From the NCBI GenBank assembly GCA_035495815.1, contig DATJFH010000056.1, forward strand, positions 1 to 64,000: 64,000 nucleotides of DNA, written 5' to 3'. The position numbers and the translations under genes were made by a program. Below are positions 53,122-61,417 of the stretch, one piece after another (within the stretch, counting starts at the first letter, position 1; the number at the start of each line of letters is the position of its first letter). This stretch comes from DATJFH01 sp035495815. GTDB lineage: Bacteria > Acidobacteriota > Terriglobia > Bryobacterales > Bryobacteraceae. Below the pieces are notes generated by a model. That model was not told where the DNA came from, ran no database searches, and saw only the letters and a list, made by a program, of their open reading frames with translations.

Positions 53122-53482
53122 AAAAAAGTTCGATCAGGATTTCCAGGATCACGGCCAGGGCCGGCATGAACAAGCCCACCAAAGCGGCCGTCAGGCTGAT
53201 TTCGGAAAACTTCACTATAGCATAGGCTCCCAGGCCCAGCAGCAGGTAGCGCAGCCCCAGAAGGACGGCTACACGGGCGCTGGGAGTCTTCGCGCCCTCC
53301 AGTGCGCCGAGGGCGTCCACCGTCCGCTTGAGCCAGCGGAAGTTCAGGTAGGAGATCAGCGCTCCCAGCAGGAATCCCAGACCCGCGCGCCAGCCTCCGG
53401 CGGCGAAATAGGCCGCTACACCCGCCGCCGACATCAACTGAGTGAGACGAAACATCCGCCCCACCGCGCGCTCAGGATCCAT
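53108..53482 (-). CDS. atpI: ATP synthase I-chain family protein
   Basis: 124 residues from the ATG at 53482, four membrane helices (AAYFAAGGWRAGLGFLLGALISYLNF..., LGLRYLLLGLGAYAIV..., LVGLFMPALAVILEILIELF). The position between atpZ and atpB and the fold match the ATP synthase I chain, which helps c-ring assembly or Mg transport. It overlaps both neighbours. Confidence 0.8.
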   Translation of the reverse strand: MDPERAVGRMFRLTQLMSAAGVAAYFAAGGWRAGLGFLLGALISYLNFRWLKRTVDALGALEGAKTPSARVAVLLGLRYLLLGLGAYAIVKFSEISLTAALVGLFMPALAVILEILIELFYART

Positions 53483-53699
53483 TGTCGCTGTCACGTGTGT
53501 CGCGCAGGATCTGCCGGATGAGCTGTACGAAGCCGGACGCAATGCCCACCAGCAGAAACACAAGGTACAGGTATTTCGTACCGAAAGCTTTGTCCAGCAT
53601 GTAGCCGATAGCGTAACCGACAAAGATCGAAACCGGCAGGATGAACGCCATGGCCAGGTAATCGCTGACCATCGCCATAATCGACCGGGACCGTTTCAT
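53472..53699 (-). CDS. atpZ: AtpZ-like small membrane protein
   Basis: 75 residues, two membrane helices joined by a short charged loop (YLAMAFILPVSIFVGYAIGYMLDKAFGT, YLVFLLVGIASGFVQLIRQ), the AtpZ/gene 1 pattern. Its ATG overlaps the stop of the six-haem cytochrome gene (ATGA), and its 3' end overlaps atpI by 11 bases. Confidence 0.85.
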   Translation of the reverse strand: MKRSRSIMAMVSDYLAMAFILPVSIFVGYAIGYMLDKAFGTKYLYLVFLLVGIASGFVQLIRQILRDTRDSDNGS

Positions 53700-54286
53700 G
53701 GCCGTCTGGATGCCGTCAGACTATGCGGGCCATGGCAGCCCATACACGACGATGGCGCGGCTGCCGGATGCGAAGCCGGCAGCGTCGCATGGCATTTCTG
53801 GCACTGCTGCAGCGTCTGCGCCGGCGTCCGGGGATTGTGAACGCCGTGGCAGGTTGTGCAGTTCGCCCCCTTTACCTTCGATCGGGCCAGCACCAGCTTG
53901 CCGTGCTTGCTCGGCGCAAACTCTTTCAATTGCGCGGCATGGCATCCGCCGCATAGCGCAGGGACCTCATCGGGAGCGGCCACGCGGTCAGGCGAAACCG
54001 CGCCTGTCGACATTCGATGCTTCACGCTCGGCCCATGGCAGGCGTCGCAGCTCAATCCTTTCTGGAAATGCCTGTGGGACTGGAAATCGGCTGCCTGCTC
54101 ACTGTGGCAGGGCGCGCAGAATTCGTGGGTTTTCTGGCCCGCCAGCGGCAGACACAGCAGCAGGAAAGCCGCCGCCAGCTCGACTGCCCTCGAATATTCG
54201 TTCCCGGCGCGGCGCGGCAGGCGGGACCGCCCGCGCCGGCTGGCGCCATCAGCTGATTCTCGAGATCGGTCTGCGCCGGCTTTCAT
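53696..54286 (-). CDS. Six-haem c-type cytochrome
   Basis: 196 residues with six CxxCH haem-binding motifs: CAPCH (57), CDACH (80), CGGCH (112), CTTCH (143), CQKCH (162) and CMGCH (181). A basic N-terminal region and the helix AVELAAAFLLLCLPLAG (34-50) form a signal or anchor; the true start may be a little later. The haem spacing resembles NapC/NrfH-like or DmsE-like electron carriers, but no exact family is recognised. Translationally coupled to atpZ, an unusual link between periplasmic electron transfer and the ATP synthase. Confidence 0.92.
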   Translation of the reverse strand: MKAGADRSRESADGASRRGRSRLPRRAGNEYSRAVELAAAFLLLCLPLAGQKTHEFCAPCHSEQAADFQSHRHFQKGLSCDACHGPSVKHRMSTGAVSPDRVAAPDEVPALCGGCHAAQLKEFAPSKHGKLVLARSKVKGANCTTCHGVHNPRTPAQTLQQCQKCHATLPASHPAAAPSSCMGCHGPHSLTASRRP

Positions 54287-54322
54287 GGTTGTTCGGAACG
54301 AATCGGACCATCCTTGTGCGCA

Positions 54323-54328
54323 ATTATA
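54323..54328 (-). promoter_or_regulatory. -10 element for the cytochrome-atp operon
   Basis: TATAAT on the minus strand, 37 bases before the cytochrome ATG. The same bases shifted by two give TATACT on the plus strand for the ABC permease genes. No good -35 is visible for either direction. Confidence 0.4.
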
Positions 54329-54392
54329 CTGCGGCCCATCATGGTAGAGGGAACAAACAGGCGCGCCGCTGCGTCTCGAAGGGAGATCCGAA

Positions 54393-55652
54393 TTGACCGG
54401 CAGCACGCAATTTCGACCGAGCGGCGCCTTCTGGGAGGCCACACTCATCGCGCTCGACTCGCTGCGCAAGAACAAGCTCCGCAGTTTCCTGACGCTGCTC
54501 GGCATCATTCTCGCCACCACCACGCTCATCGGGGTCACCGCCCTCATTCACGGCATGAACGTCTATGTGGCCGAGAAAGTCTCCAACATGGGATCGGACG
54601 GCTTTCGTCTGGTCCGCATGGCCTGGTTCGGACCCTGGGACCCCAAGAAGTTCCTGGAGATGCAGAAGCGGAATCCGGAGATCAAGCCCGAAGAATACGA
54701 CTTCATCAAGTCCCGTTCGACACTGGTCAAAGCCATCGGAATCACAGCCTCCCGCCCGGCCCGCGTCTCCTACCTGCGGACCTCGACTCTGGGCGTCGAC
54801 ATCCAGGGCGTCAGCGAGGACATCGCCGTCATCAACAATGTGCAGGTGGAGAGCGGCCACAGCATCACCCCCGAGGAAGCGCGCCGTCATGCGCCGGTGG
54901 CTTTCATCGGCAGCGACCTGCGAACCCGCTTTTTCGAGGGCATCGAGCCGGTTGGCAAGACGATCCAAATCGAGAACCGGCCCTACCAGGTGGTGGGCGT
55001 CGCCCGGCCGCTCGGCAGCGTCTTCGGGAATTCGCAGGACAACTTCGTCATGATCCCCATCGGCAGCTACTTCAAAACCTACGGCTCGCATAAAGGCATC
55101 CGCATCGTCGCCAAGGCCGTCGATCAAAGCCGCCTGAACGAAGCCCAGGACGAAGTCCGCGTCCTCCTGCGGTCCTTCCGGCATCTGGGGCCCGGACGCG
55201 ACGACAATTTTTCACTGTTCGCCTCGGAGACCTTTGTCAGCCTCTGGGAGCGGCTCACTTCCACCATCGCGGCCATGGCGGTCGGCATCGTATCCGTGTT
55301 CATGGTCGTGGGCGGCATCGTGATCATGAATATCATGCTGGCCGTAGTCACCGAGCGCACCCACGAGATCGGCATCCGCAAATCGCTGGGCGCCAGGCGC
55401 AGGGACATCCTGAATCAGTACCTGGTGGAGTCAGCCGTGCTCGCGGGCGCGGGCGGGCTGATCGGCGTGGCCGCCTCGTGGACGATCGCCATGGTGGTCC
55501 GCAGTACCACTCCCGTGCCCATGGTCTTGCCCTGGTCGTCCGTTATGACCGGCGTCGGGCTGTCCGTGATCGTCGGCCTGTTCTTCGGAATCTATCCCGC
55601 CAAGCAGGCCGCGCGCCTCGATCCGATCGAGGCCTTGCGGGCCGAGAAATAA
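54393..55652 (+). CDS. MacB-type ABC transporter permease 1
   Basis: 419 residues from a TTG with GGGAG seven bases upstream. One N-terminal helix (FLTLLGIILATTTLIGVTALI), a large periplasmic MacB core domain, then three C-terminal helices of the FtsX domain (VTERTHEIGIRKSLGARRRD between them). Such proteins drive export or envelope remodelling by mechanotransmission. The next gene begins 4 bases after its stop and is a paralogue. No ATPase gene is adjacent. Confidence 0.92.
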   Translation: MTGSTQFRPSGAFWEATLIALDSLRKNKLRSFLTLLGIILATTTLIGVTALIHGMNVYVAEKVSNMGSDGFRLVRMAWFGPWDPKKFLEMQKRNPEIKPEEYDFIKSRSTLVKAIGITASRPARVSYLRTSTLGVDIQGVSEDIAVINNVQVESGHSITPEEARRHAPVAFIGSDLRTRFFEGIEPVGKTIQIENRPYQVVGVARPLGSVFGNSQDNFVMIPIGSYFKTYGSHKGIRIVAKAVDQSRLNEAQDEVRVLLRSFRHLGPGRDDNFSLFASETFVSLWERLTSTIAAMAVGIVSVFMVVGGIVIMNIMLAVVTERTHEIGIRKSLGARRRDILNQYLVESAVLAGAGGLIGVAASWTIAMVVRSTTPVPMVLPWSSVMTGVGLSVIVGLFFGIYPAKQAARLDPIEALRAEK

Positions 55653-55656
55653 CGCG

Positions 55657-56895
55657 ATGAGCCGGCTGGCGTTTCTCAACGGTATCGTGCTCGCGCTGCA
55701 GTCGATCCGCAGCCACAAGCTGCGCGCGCTGCTCACCGTCCTCGGCGTCATCATCGGGACGGGAACCATCATCGGGGTCAGCGCCATCCTCACCGGCTTC
55801 GATTCCACCGTCACCGGCGTGCTGCGGAGCTTCGGGCCCAATTCCATCATCATCTTCAGGTTTCCGGTCGGAGTGCGCGTGACCAACCTCAGCCCGGAGG
55901 AGAGAGTCCGGAAAAATCTGACGTACGACAACGTCGTCCACATCCGGGAGCGGTCGCCGGCGACTCTGGAAGTCTCGCCGATGCTCTTCGCCAATCGCAA
56001 TTTCATCCGCGCCCGGTATCAAGGCAACGATATGTTCGACGTCAATCTCATGGGCGTCGAGGAGGCTTACGCCAACGGCGGCCAGGTGGAGCTCCGCCGC
56101 GGCCGCTTCCTGTCCGAACAGGAAAGCCGGCGCCGCATGCCCGTCGCCGTGATCGGCGCCGATATCGAAAAGGGGCTGTTCGGACGCCTCGATCCCATCG
56201 GCAAGTCGATCCTGGTGGATGGCCATCAGTTCGAGGTGATTGGCGCCATGCTGCGGCCGGCGGCCTCCTTCTTCGGCGACAGCGATAACCGCATCCTGCT
56301 CCCCTACTGGACTTTGCAGAAGATGTACCCGAACGCCCGCGAAAACGCGATCGTGGTCACCGCGCGCGACGGCCAGATGCCGAAAGCGCTGGACGAAGTC
56401 CGGACCATCCTGCGCATCGACCGCCGCGTGCCGTTCAACAAGCCGGACGATTTCGCCCTCTCGACGGCCGAGCAGATGGTGGCCGATTTCCGCCAGATCA
56501 CCGAGATCACCTTCCTCGTGATGGTGGCTCTCAGTTCGGTGGGTTTGCTGGTCGGCGGAATCGGCGTGATGAACATCATGCTGGTTTCAGTGACGGAGCG
56601 CACCCACGAGATCGGCCTGCGCAAGGCCATCGGAGCGAAAAAGAGCGACATCGTGATTCAGTTCCTGCTGGAAGCCTCGGTCCTCACCGGTTTGGGCGGA
56701 CTCGCCGGGATCCTCTTCGGCTGGCTCATCTCGCTGGCCACCAGGCTGGTCTTCGATTCTCTGCCGGCGGCCGTTCCCTGGTGGGCTGCCGCGCTGGGTA
56801 TTGTCGTCTCGGTGGGCGTGGGCCTGTTCTTCGGGATCTGGCCGGCGAACAAGGCGGCAAGGCTCGACCCGGTGGTCGCGCTGCGGCACGAATAG
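55657..56895 (+). CDS. MacB-type ABC transporter permease 2
   Basis: 412 residues, same plan as permease 1: helix AQ/LRALLTVLGVIIGTGTIIGVSAI, MacB core (LRRGRFLSEQESRRRMPVAVIG), FtsX domain with VTERTHEIGLRKAIGAKKSD. The two probably form a heterodimer. The ATP-binding subunit and membrane-fusion protein must be coded elsewhere. Tandem duplication is likely given the conserved loops. Confidence 0.92.
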   Translation: MSRLAFLNGIVLALQSIRSHKLRALLTVLGVIIGTGTIIGVSAILTGFDSTVTGVLRSFGPNSIIIFRFPVGVRVTNLSPEERVRKNLTYDNVVHIRERSPATLEVSPMLFANRNFIRARYQGNDMFDVNLMGVEEAYANGGQVELRRGRFLSEQESRRRMPVAVIGADIEKGLFGRLDPIGKSILVDGHQFEVIGAMLRPAASFFGDSDNRILLPYWTLQKMYPNARENAIVVTARDGQMPKALDEVRTILRIDRRVPFNKPDDFALSTAEQMVADFRQITEITFLVMVALSSVGLLVGGIGVMNIMLVSVTERTHEIGLRKAIGAKKSDIVIQFLLEASVLTGLGGLAGILFGWLISLATRLVFDSLPAAVPWWAAALGIVVSVGVGLFFGIWPANKAARLDPVVALRHE

Positions 56896-56971
56896 CCCGG
56901 CGTAAATAAACAGTTGTTAAAAAGCCCTACCCGCCGTCCCAAGCGCCGTACTTTTTGAGAACATATAAGGT

Positions 56972-57760
56972 ATGTGCACGCGACAGCTTTCGCTTTGCGG
57001 TAGTGTCCTGCTGATTGCATCCGTCAGTTTCGCTCAGACGCCGACCATTCAATCGAATGGCGTGGTCAGTGGAGGGGGCTCGAGCCGGATGGGAGTCGCG
57101 CCCGGATCTCTCATCTCGATCTTCGGCACGGATCTGGCCTCCGGGTTATCCAGCGCAAACTCGATACCGTTGTCCACCAACCTCGGGGACGTGACCTCGG
57201 TCACCATCGGCGGAACGGCGGCGCCGCTCGTGCTCGTGTCCGCCGGACGAATCAACGCGCAGGTTCCCTTCGGCGTCGCCGCCGGCCCCGCGGACGTCGT
57301 CGTCAACCGCGGCGGAGCGTCTTCCGCGCCCCAATCCGTAGTGGTCAGCCAGTTCGCTCCCGCCCTGTTCAGCCTGAACCTCGGGACGCTGCAGGCGATC
57401 GCCACCAACGCCGACGGCTCGCTGGTCGCGCCAGCGGGAGCCATACCCGGCATTTCTTCCCATCCGGCGGCGGCGGGCGATACCGTCACCCTGTTCGCTA
57501 CCGGACTCGGACCGGTAACCCCTGCCATCGCGGACGGAATGCTCCCGGGCGATACACCCCGGCTTACCGCGAATCCGGTTACGGTCCTCATCGGCGCCCA
57601 GCCCGGTACCGTGTCGATGGCCGGGCTCTCGTCTCAATTCGTCGGAGTCTACCAGCTTAACGTGGTTGTGCCGGGCGGAGTGACCGGAGCCGCCGCTCCC
57701 GTGCAGGTCCAGATGAGCGACGCGGCCATCTCCGATCCGGTGACCATCGCCCTGCAATAA
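56972..57760 (+). CDS. Secreted protein with Solibacter-type (TIGR03437-like) domain
   Basis: 262 residues. Signal peptide LSLCGSVLLIASVSFAQ. The rest fits the roughly 215-residue Ig/TIG-like domain described as Solibacter-specific: GVAPGSLISIFGTDLA, VTIGGTAAPLVLVSAGRINAQVPF, TLFATGLGPVTPA and VGVYQLNVVVPGG. Usually this domain ends large surface proteins; here it stands alone. It ends 5 bases before the first radical SAM gene and may be co-transcribed by chance or design. Role unknown; extracellular. Confidence 0.85.
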   Translation: MCTRQLSLCGSVLLIASVSFAQTPTIQSNGVVSGGGSSRMGVAPGSLISIFGTDLASGLSSANSIPLSTNLGDVTSVTIGGTAAPLVLVSAGRINAQVPFGVAAGPADVVVNRGGASSAPQSVVVSQFAPALFSLNLGTLQAIATNADGSLVAPAGAIPGISSHPAAAGDTVTLFATGLGPVTPAIADGMLPGDTPRLTANPVTVLIGAQPGTVSMAGLSSQFVGVYQLNVVVPGGVTGAAAPVQVQMSDAAISDPVTIALQ

Positions 57761-57765
57761 GCCGC

Positions 57766-59178
57766 ATGGCTGACATACTCTTAGCGCACTGTAACCATCT
57801 GTTTTTCGACCGGAAGCAGACGCGCAAGATGCAGCCCTATCCACCGCTGCAGACGCTGCTCGCCGCCGCCGTTCTTCGCCGCGACGGTTTCGAAGTGGCG
57901 CTGTTCGACCCTACTCTCGAGTACAGCGAGGAGGCCTTCTACCAAGCTCTGCAACGGCATCGCCCGCGCCTGGTAGCCCTGTGCGAGGACAATTTCAACT
58001 TCCTCACCAAGATGTGCCTGACCCGCAACCGCGAGGTGGCCTACTTCATGGCGCGGGCCGCCGGGGAAGCCGGCGTCCCGGTGGTGGTCAACAGTTCGGA
58101 TGCCACGGACCACATCATCGACTACCTTCGCAACGGCGCCGGTTTCGTCATCTTCGGGGAAGTGGAAGCGACCTTGCTCGAAACCGCCCGGAGGCTCCTG
58201 CGCGGCGCCGGGACCACCCCCATCGCCGGCCTCGCCTACCTCGAGCCCGGGACGCGCAGCCTCCGCATCAACCCTCCGCGCGCCCTGCTCGAAGATCTGG
58301 ACCAGCTTCCCTTGCCCGCCTGGGACTTGGTCGGAGTGGAAGCCTATCGCCGCGCCTGGACCCAGGCCCACGGCTATTTCTCGCTCAACATGGTGTCCAG
58401 CCGTGGCTGCCCCTACCGCTGCAACTGGTGCTCAAAGCCGGTTTACGGTCACCACTACCATTTCCGTTCGCCGGAGCACGTCGCCGCCGAGATGCTGCAC
58501 CTCAAGAGAACCCTCGCCCCGGAGCACATCTGGTTCGCGGACGACATCTTCGCGCTCTCGGCCCAATGGACTGAACGGTTCGCCGAAGCTGTGGAGACGC
58601 TCGGCGCGCGCATCCCGTTCAAGATGCAGTCGCGCTGCGATCTGATGACGCGGGGCGCGGTGCAAGCCTTGCGCCGCGCCGGCTGCGCCGAGGTTTGGAT
58701 GGGCGCCGAATCGGGCTCGCAGAAGATCCTCGACGCGATGGAGAAGGGGATCACCATCGATCAGACCCGCCGCGCGTGCGCGAACCTGCGAGGTCACGGC
58801 GTCCGCGTCGGCCTGTTCATTCAATTGGGTTATCCGGGCGAAACCTGGGAGGATATCCAGACTACCATCCGGCTCGTGCGCGAAACGCGTCCCGACGAAA
58901 TCGGCGTCTCGGTGTCCTATCCGCTTCCGGGAACGGATTTTTTCAATCGGGTCCAGCAGCACCTGGGCGCCAAGCAGAACTGGGAGGACAGCGACGATCT
59001 CGCCATGATGTTCCAGGGCGCTTACACCAGCGAATTCTATCGCGCCGTGCGGGACGCTCTGCACGCGGAGGTGGACGGCGCCCGCCAAACGGAACTGGGC
59101 GCGTTGTGGAGTCGCGTGGAAGCGCTGGAAAAAACCTCCGCCACCGCCAATCCCACGCTTCTATGGACCTCCTGCTGA
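57766..59178 (+). CDS. B12-binding-type radical SAM protein 1
   Basis: 470 residues. Residues 1-150 form a Rossmann-like cobalamin-binding domain (PPLQTLLAAAVLRRDGFEVALFDP; no clear DxHxxG motif). The radical SAM core carries the cluster Cys in GCPYRCNWC (215, 219, 222). Later motifs GAESGSQKILDAMEKG and LFIQLGYPGETWED are usual for this class (BchE-like). It could be a methylase or a ring-forming enzyme. The next gene overlaps its 3' end by 16 bases. Confidence 0.92.
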   Translation: MADILLAHCNHLFFDRKQTRKMQPYPPLQTLLAAAVLRRDGFEVALFDPTLEYSEEAFYQALQRHRPRLVALCEDNFNFLTKMCLTRNREVAYFMARAAGEAGVPVVVNSSDATDHIIDYLRNGAGFVIFGEVEATLLETARRLLRGAGTTPIAGLAYLEPGTRSLRINPPRALLEDLDQLPLPAWDLVGVEAYRRAWTQAHGYFSLNMVSSRGCPYRCNWCSKPVYGHHYHFRSPEHVAAEMLHLKRTLAPEHIWFADDIFALSAQWTERFAEAVETLGARIPFKMQSRCDLMTRGAVQALRRAGCAEVWMGAESGSQKILDAMEKGITIDQTRRACANLRGHGVRVGLFIQLGYPGETWEDIQTTIRLVRETRPDEIGVSVSYPLPGTDFFNRVQQHLGAKQNWEDSDDLAMMFQGAYTSEFYRAVRDALHAEVDGARQTELGALWSRVEALEKTSATANPTLLWTSC

Positions 59179-60515
59179 CCCACGGCTACTTCCTCGAGGA
59201 AGATCCCAAGGAGCTTCAGATCATGAAGCCCTACGCGCCGCTGGGCATTCTTTATCTCTCCTCGCATCTGCGGGCCAAGGGTTTCGGCGTGGAAGTCTAC
59301 GACTCCACGTTCGGTTCGCGCGCCGAGCTGTTCCGCCTACTGGCCGCCGGTCCGCCTTCGGTCATCGGGATCGGCGCCAATCTCATGACCCGCGCCAGGG
59401 TGATCGAGATCGCGGCTGCCGCGAAAGCCGCGGGCTGGACGGTCGTTCTGGGCGGCCCCGAGCCCGCCGTTTATGCGCGGGAGTACCTGGAATGCGGCGC
59501 GGACGTGATCGTAGAGGGCGAAGCCGAGTTGACGATGGAAGAGCTGCTGCCCGCCCTGCGGAGCGGCGCCCTCGATAAGGTTGCCGGTATCCTGTTCCGG
59601 CGTCCGGACGGCTCCGTAGCCCGAACGCCCGCCCGCCCGCTGATTCGCGATCTCGACGCGCAGCCCTGGCCGGATCGCGAGCGCATTGACCTCGGCCGGT
59701 ACCTGACGGCCTGGCGCAGCCGGCACGGAGCGGGCTCGGTCTCCGTGATTACCGCCCGCGGGTGTCCGTATCACTGTGCCTGGTGCAGCCACTCCACCTT
59801 CGGCAAAACCCATCGCCGCCGGTCGGTCCCAGCCGTGGCCGACGAGGTGGAATGGATCCTCGGCCGCTACGCGCCGGAGATGCTGTGGATGGCCGACGAC
59901 GTGTTCACCATCCATCACGGCTGGATGCTCGATTACGCCGCTGAAATGAAGCGCCGCGGCCTGCGCGTACCTTTCGAGTGCATCACGCGCGCCGACCGCC
60001 TGGACGCCCGCATGGCCGCCACCCTGGCCGAGCTCGGCTGCTTCCGCGTCTGGATCGGATCGGAAAGCGGCTCGCAGCGCATCCTGGACGCCATGCAGCG
60101 CGGCGTCAAGGTGGAGCAGGTTCGCGAGGCCGTGGCCCTGTGCCGCGCCGCCGGGATTCAGACCGGCATGTTCCTCATGTTCGGCTACGAAGGCGAGGAG
60201 CTCTCCGACATCGAAGCTACCGTCTCCCACGTCAAGGCGTGCCGCCCGGACGTGTTCCTGACCACCGTGTCCTATCCGATCAAGGGCACGCCGTACTACG
60301 AGCAGATGGCCCCCAAGCTGGTAGCGATCGCGGACTGGGCCGGCAGCTCGGACCGCGACCTCAGGATCGCCGGCCGCCATTCGCGCCGCTACTTCCAGTT
60401 CGCCGATCAACTGCTCAAGGGGGAAATGGCGCTCCTCGAGACCGGCCGCGACGGGGGCCTCATCGCCGCCGCCCGGCGCGGACTTGAGGAATCCTTTCAC
60501 GAAGTGGAAGCATGA
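59163..60515 (+). CDS. B12-binding-type radical SAM protein 2
   Basis: 450 residues from ATG 59163, inside the end of radical SAM 1. N-terminal cobalamin-type domain (PYAPLGILYLSSHLRAKGFGVEVYDST; VLGGPEPAVYAREYLECGADVIVEGEAE), then cluster Cys in GCPYHCAWC (201, 205, 208) and GSESGSQRILDAMQRG. Homologous to but distinct from radical SAM 1. Its stop overlaps the methyltransferase ATG (ATGA). Confidence 0.93.
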   Translation: MDLLLTHGYFLEEDPKELQIMKPYAPLGILYLSSHLRAKGFGVEVYDSTFGSRAELFRLLAAGPPSVIGIGANLMTRARVIEIAAAAKAAGWTVVLGGPEPAVYAREYLECGADVIVEGEAELTMEELLPALRSGALDKVAGILFRRPDGSVARTPARPLIRDLDAQPWPDRERIDLGRYLTAWRSRHGAGSVSVITARGCPYHCAWCSHSTFGKTHRRRSVPAVADEVEWILGRYAPEMLWMADDVFTIHHGWMLDYAAEMKRRGLRVPFECITRADRLDARMAATLAELGCFRVWIGSESGSQRILDAMQRGVKVEQVREAVALCRAAGIQTGMFLMFGYEGEELSDIEATVSHVKACRPDVFLTTVSYPIKGTPYYEQMAPKLVAIADWAGSSDRDLRIAGRHSRRYFQFADQLLKGEMALLETGRDGGLIAAARRGLEESFHEVEA

Positions 60516-61417
60516 AGCTGCAGTGTCCGGTGTGCCAGGCCGGTATGGGAGAGCTGGATTCGCTGAACCCGCAAGGAGCGGCCTGCCCGCAATGCGGCTT
60601 TGCTCTGGCCAGTTCCGACGGCATCCTGCGCGCCCTGGCCCCGGACCGCCGCGCCTTTTTCAGCCGGTTCCTGCGCGATTACGGAACCATCCGCAAAGCC
60701 GAAGGCCGCGGGTCGAGCGACCGCGCGTATTACCTCGCCCTGCCGTTCCAGGACCTCAGCGGCAGGAATTCCGGGCAGTGGCGTATCCGCGCCGCGACCT
60801 ACCGCTACTTCGAATCGAAGCTGCTGCCGGAACGCTGCTGCGACGTGCTCGATATCGGCGCCGGCAACGGGTGGATGTCGAACCGGCTGTCGCTGCGCGG
60901 GCATCGCCCGGTGGCGGTCGATATCTTCACCGATCCGCTCGACGGCCTCGGCGCGGCCCGCGAGTTCGGCTCCTTTCCCTGCGTCGAAGCCGAGTTCGAC
61001 CGGCTGCCTTTCGCCGGCGGCCAGTTCGATCTGGCCGTGTTCAACTCCTCCCTGCACTATTCGACCGACTATCACGGCACGCTGGCCGAAGCCCGCCGCT
61101 GCCTGCGCCCCGGCGGACGAATCGTGGTCCTCGACAGCCCGCTCTACAAGCGTCGCGAGCATGGCGAGAAGATGCGCGGCGAGCGACACCGGCAGTTTCA
61201 GGCGCAGTACGGTTTCCCGTCCGACAGCGTCCCCAGTCTCGAATACCTTTACGAATCCCAGCTCGACGGGCTGTCGCGGGACCTCGGCCTGCGCTGGCGG
61301 ATTCTGCAGCCGTGGTATGGATGGAAGTGGCATTTGCGCCCGTTGAAGGCCAGGCTGCAGGGAAAAAGGCCGCCGTCCCGGTTCTGCGTGCTGGTCGCCA
61401 GCGCGGCAACGTCATGA
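60512..61417 (+). CDS. SAM methyltransferase with N-terminal zinc ribbon
   Basis: 301 residues. Two Cys pairs at 5/8 and 25/28 form a zinc ribbon of the kind that begins RlmA-like methyltransferases. The class I fold follows with VLDIGAGNGWMSNRL (about 110) and LRPGGRIVVLDSP. Substrate unknown. It shares ATGA overlaps with genes on both sides, so it belongs to the radical SAM operon. Confidence 0.9.
   Translation: MKLQCPVCQAGMGELDSLNPQGAACPQCGFALASSDGILRALAPDRRAFFSRFLRDYGTIRKAEGRGSSDRAYYLALPFQDLSGRNSGQWRIRAATYRYFESKLLPERCCDVLDIGAGNGWMSNRLSLRGHRPVAVDIFTDPLDGLGAAREFGSFPCVEAEFDRLPFAGGQFDLAVFNSSLHYSTDYHGTLAEARRCLRPGGRIVVLDSPLYKRREHGEKMRGERHRQFQAQYGFPSDSVPSLEYLYESQLDGLSRDLGLRWRILQPWYGWKWHLRPLKARLQGKRPPSRFCVLVASAATS

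Noticed and set aside
56961..56972. TATAAG as -10 of the 56972 gene
   Set aside because: It ends only 2 bases before the ATG, so transcription would start inside the gene.
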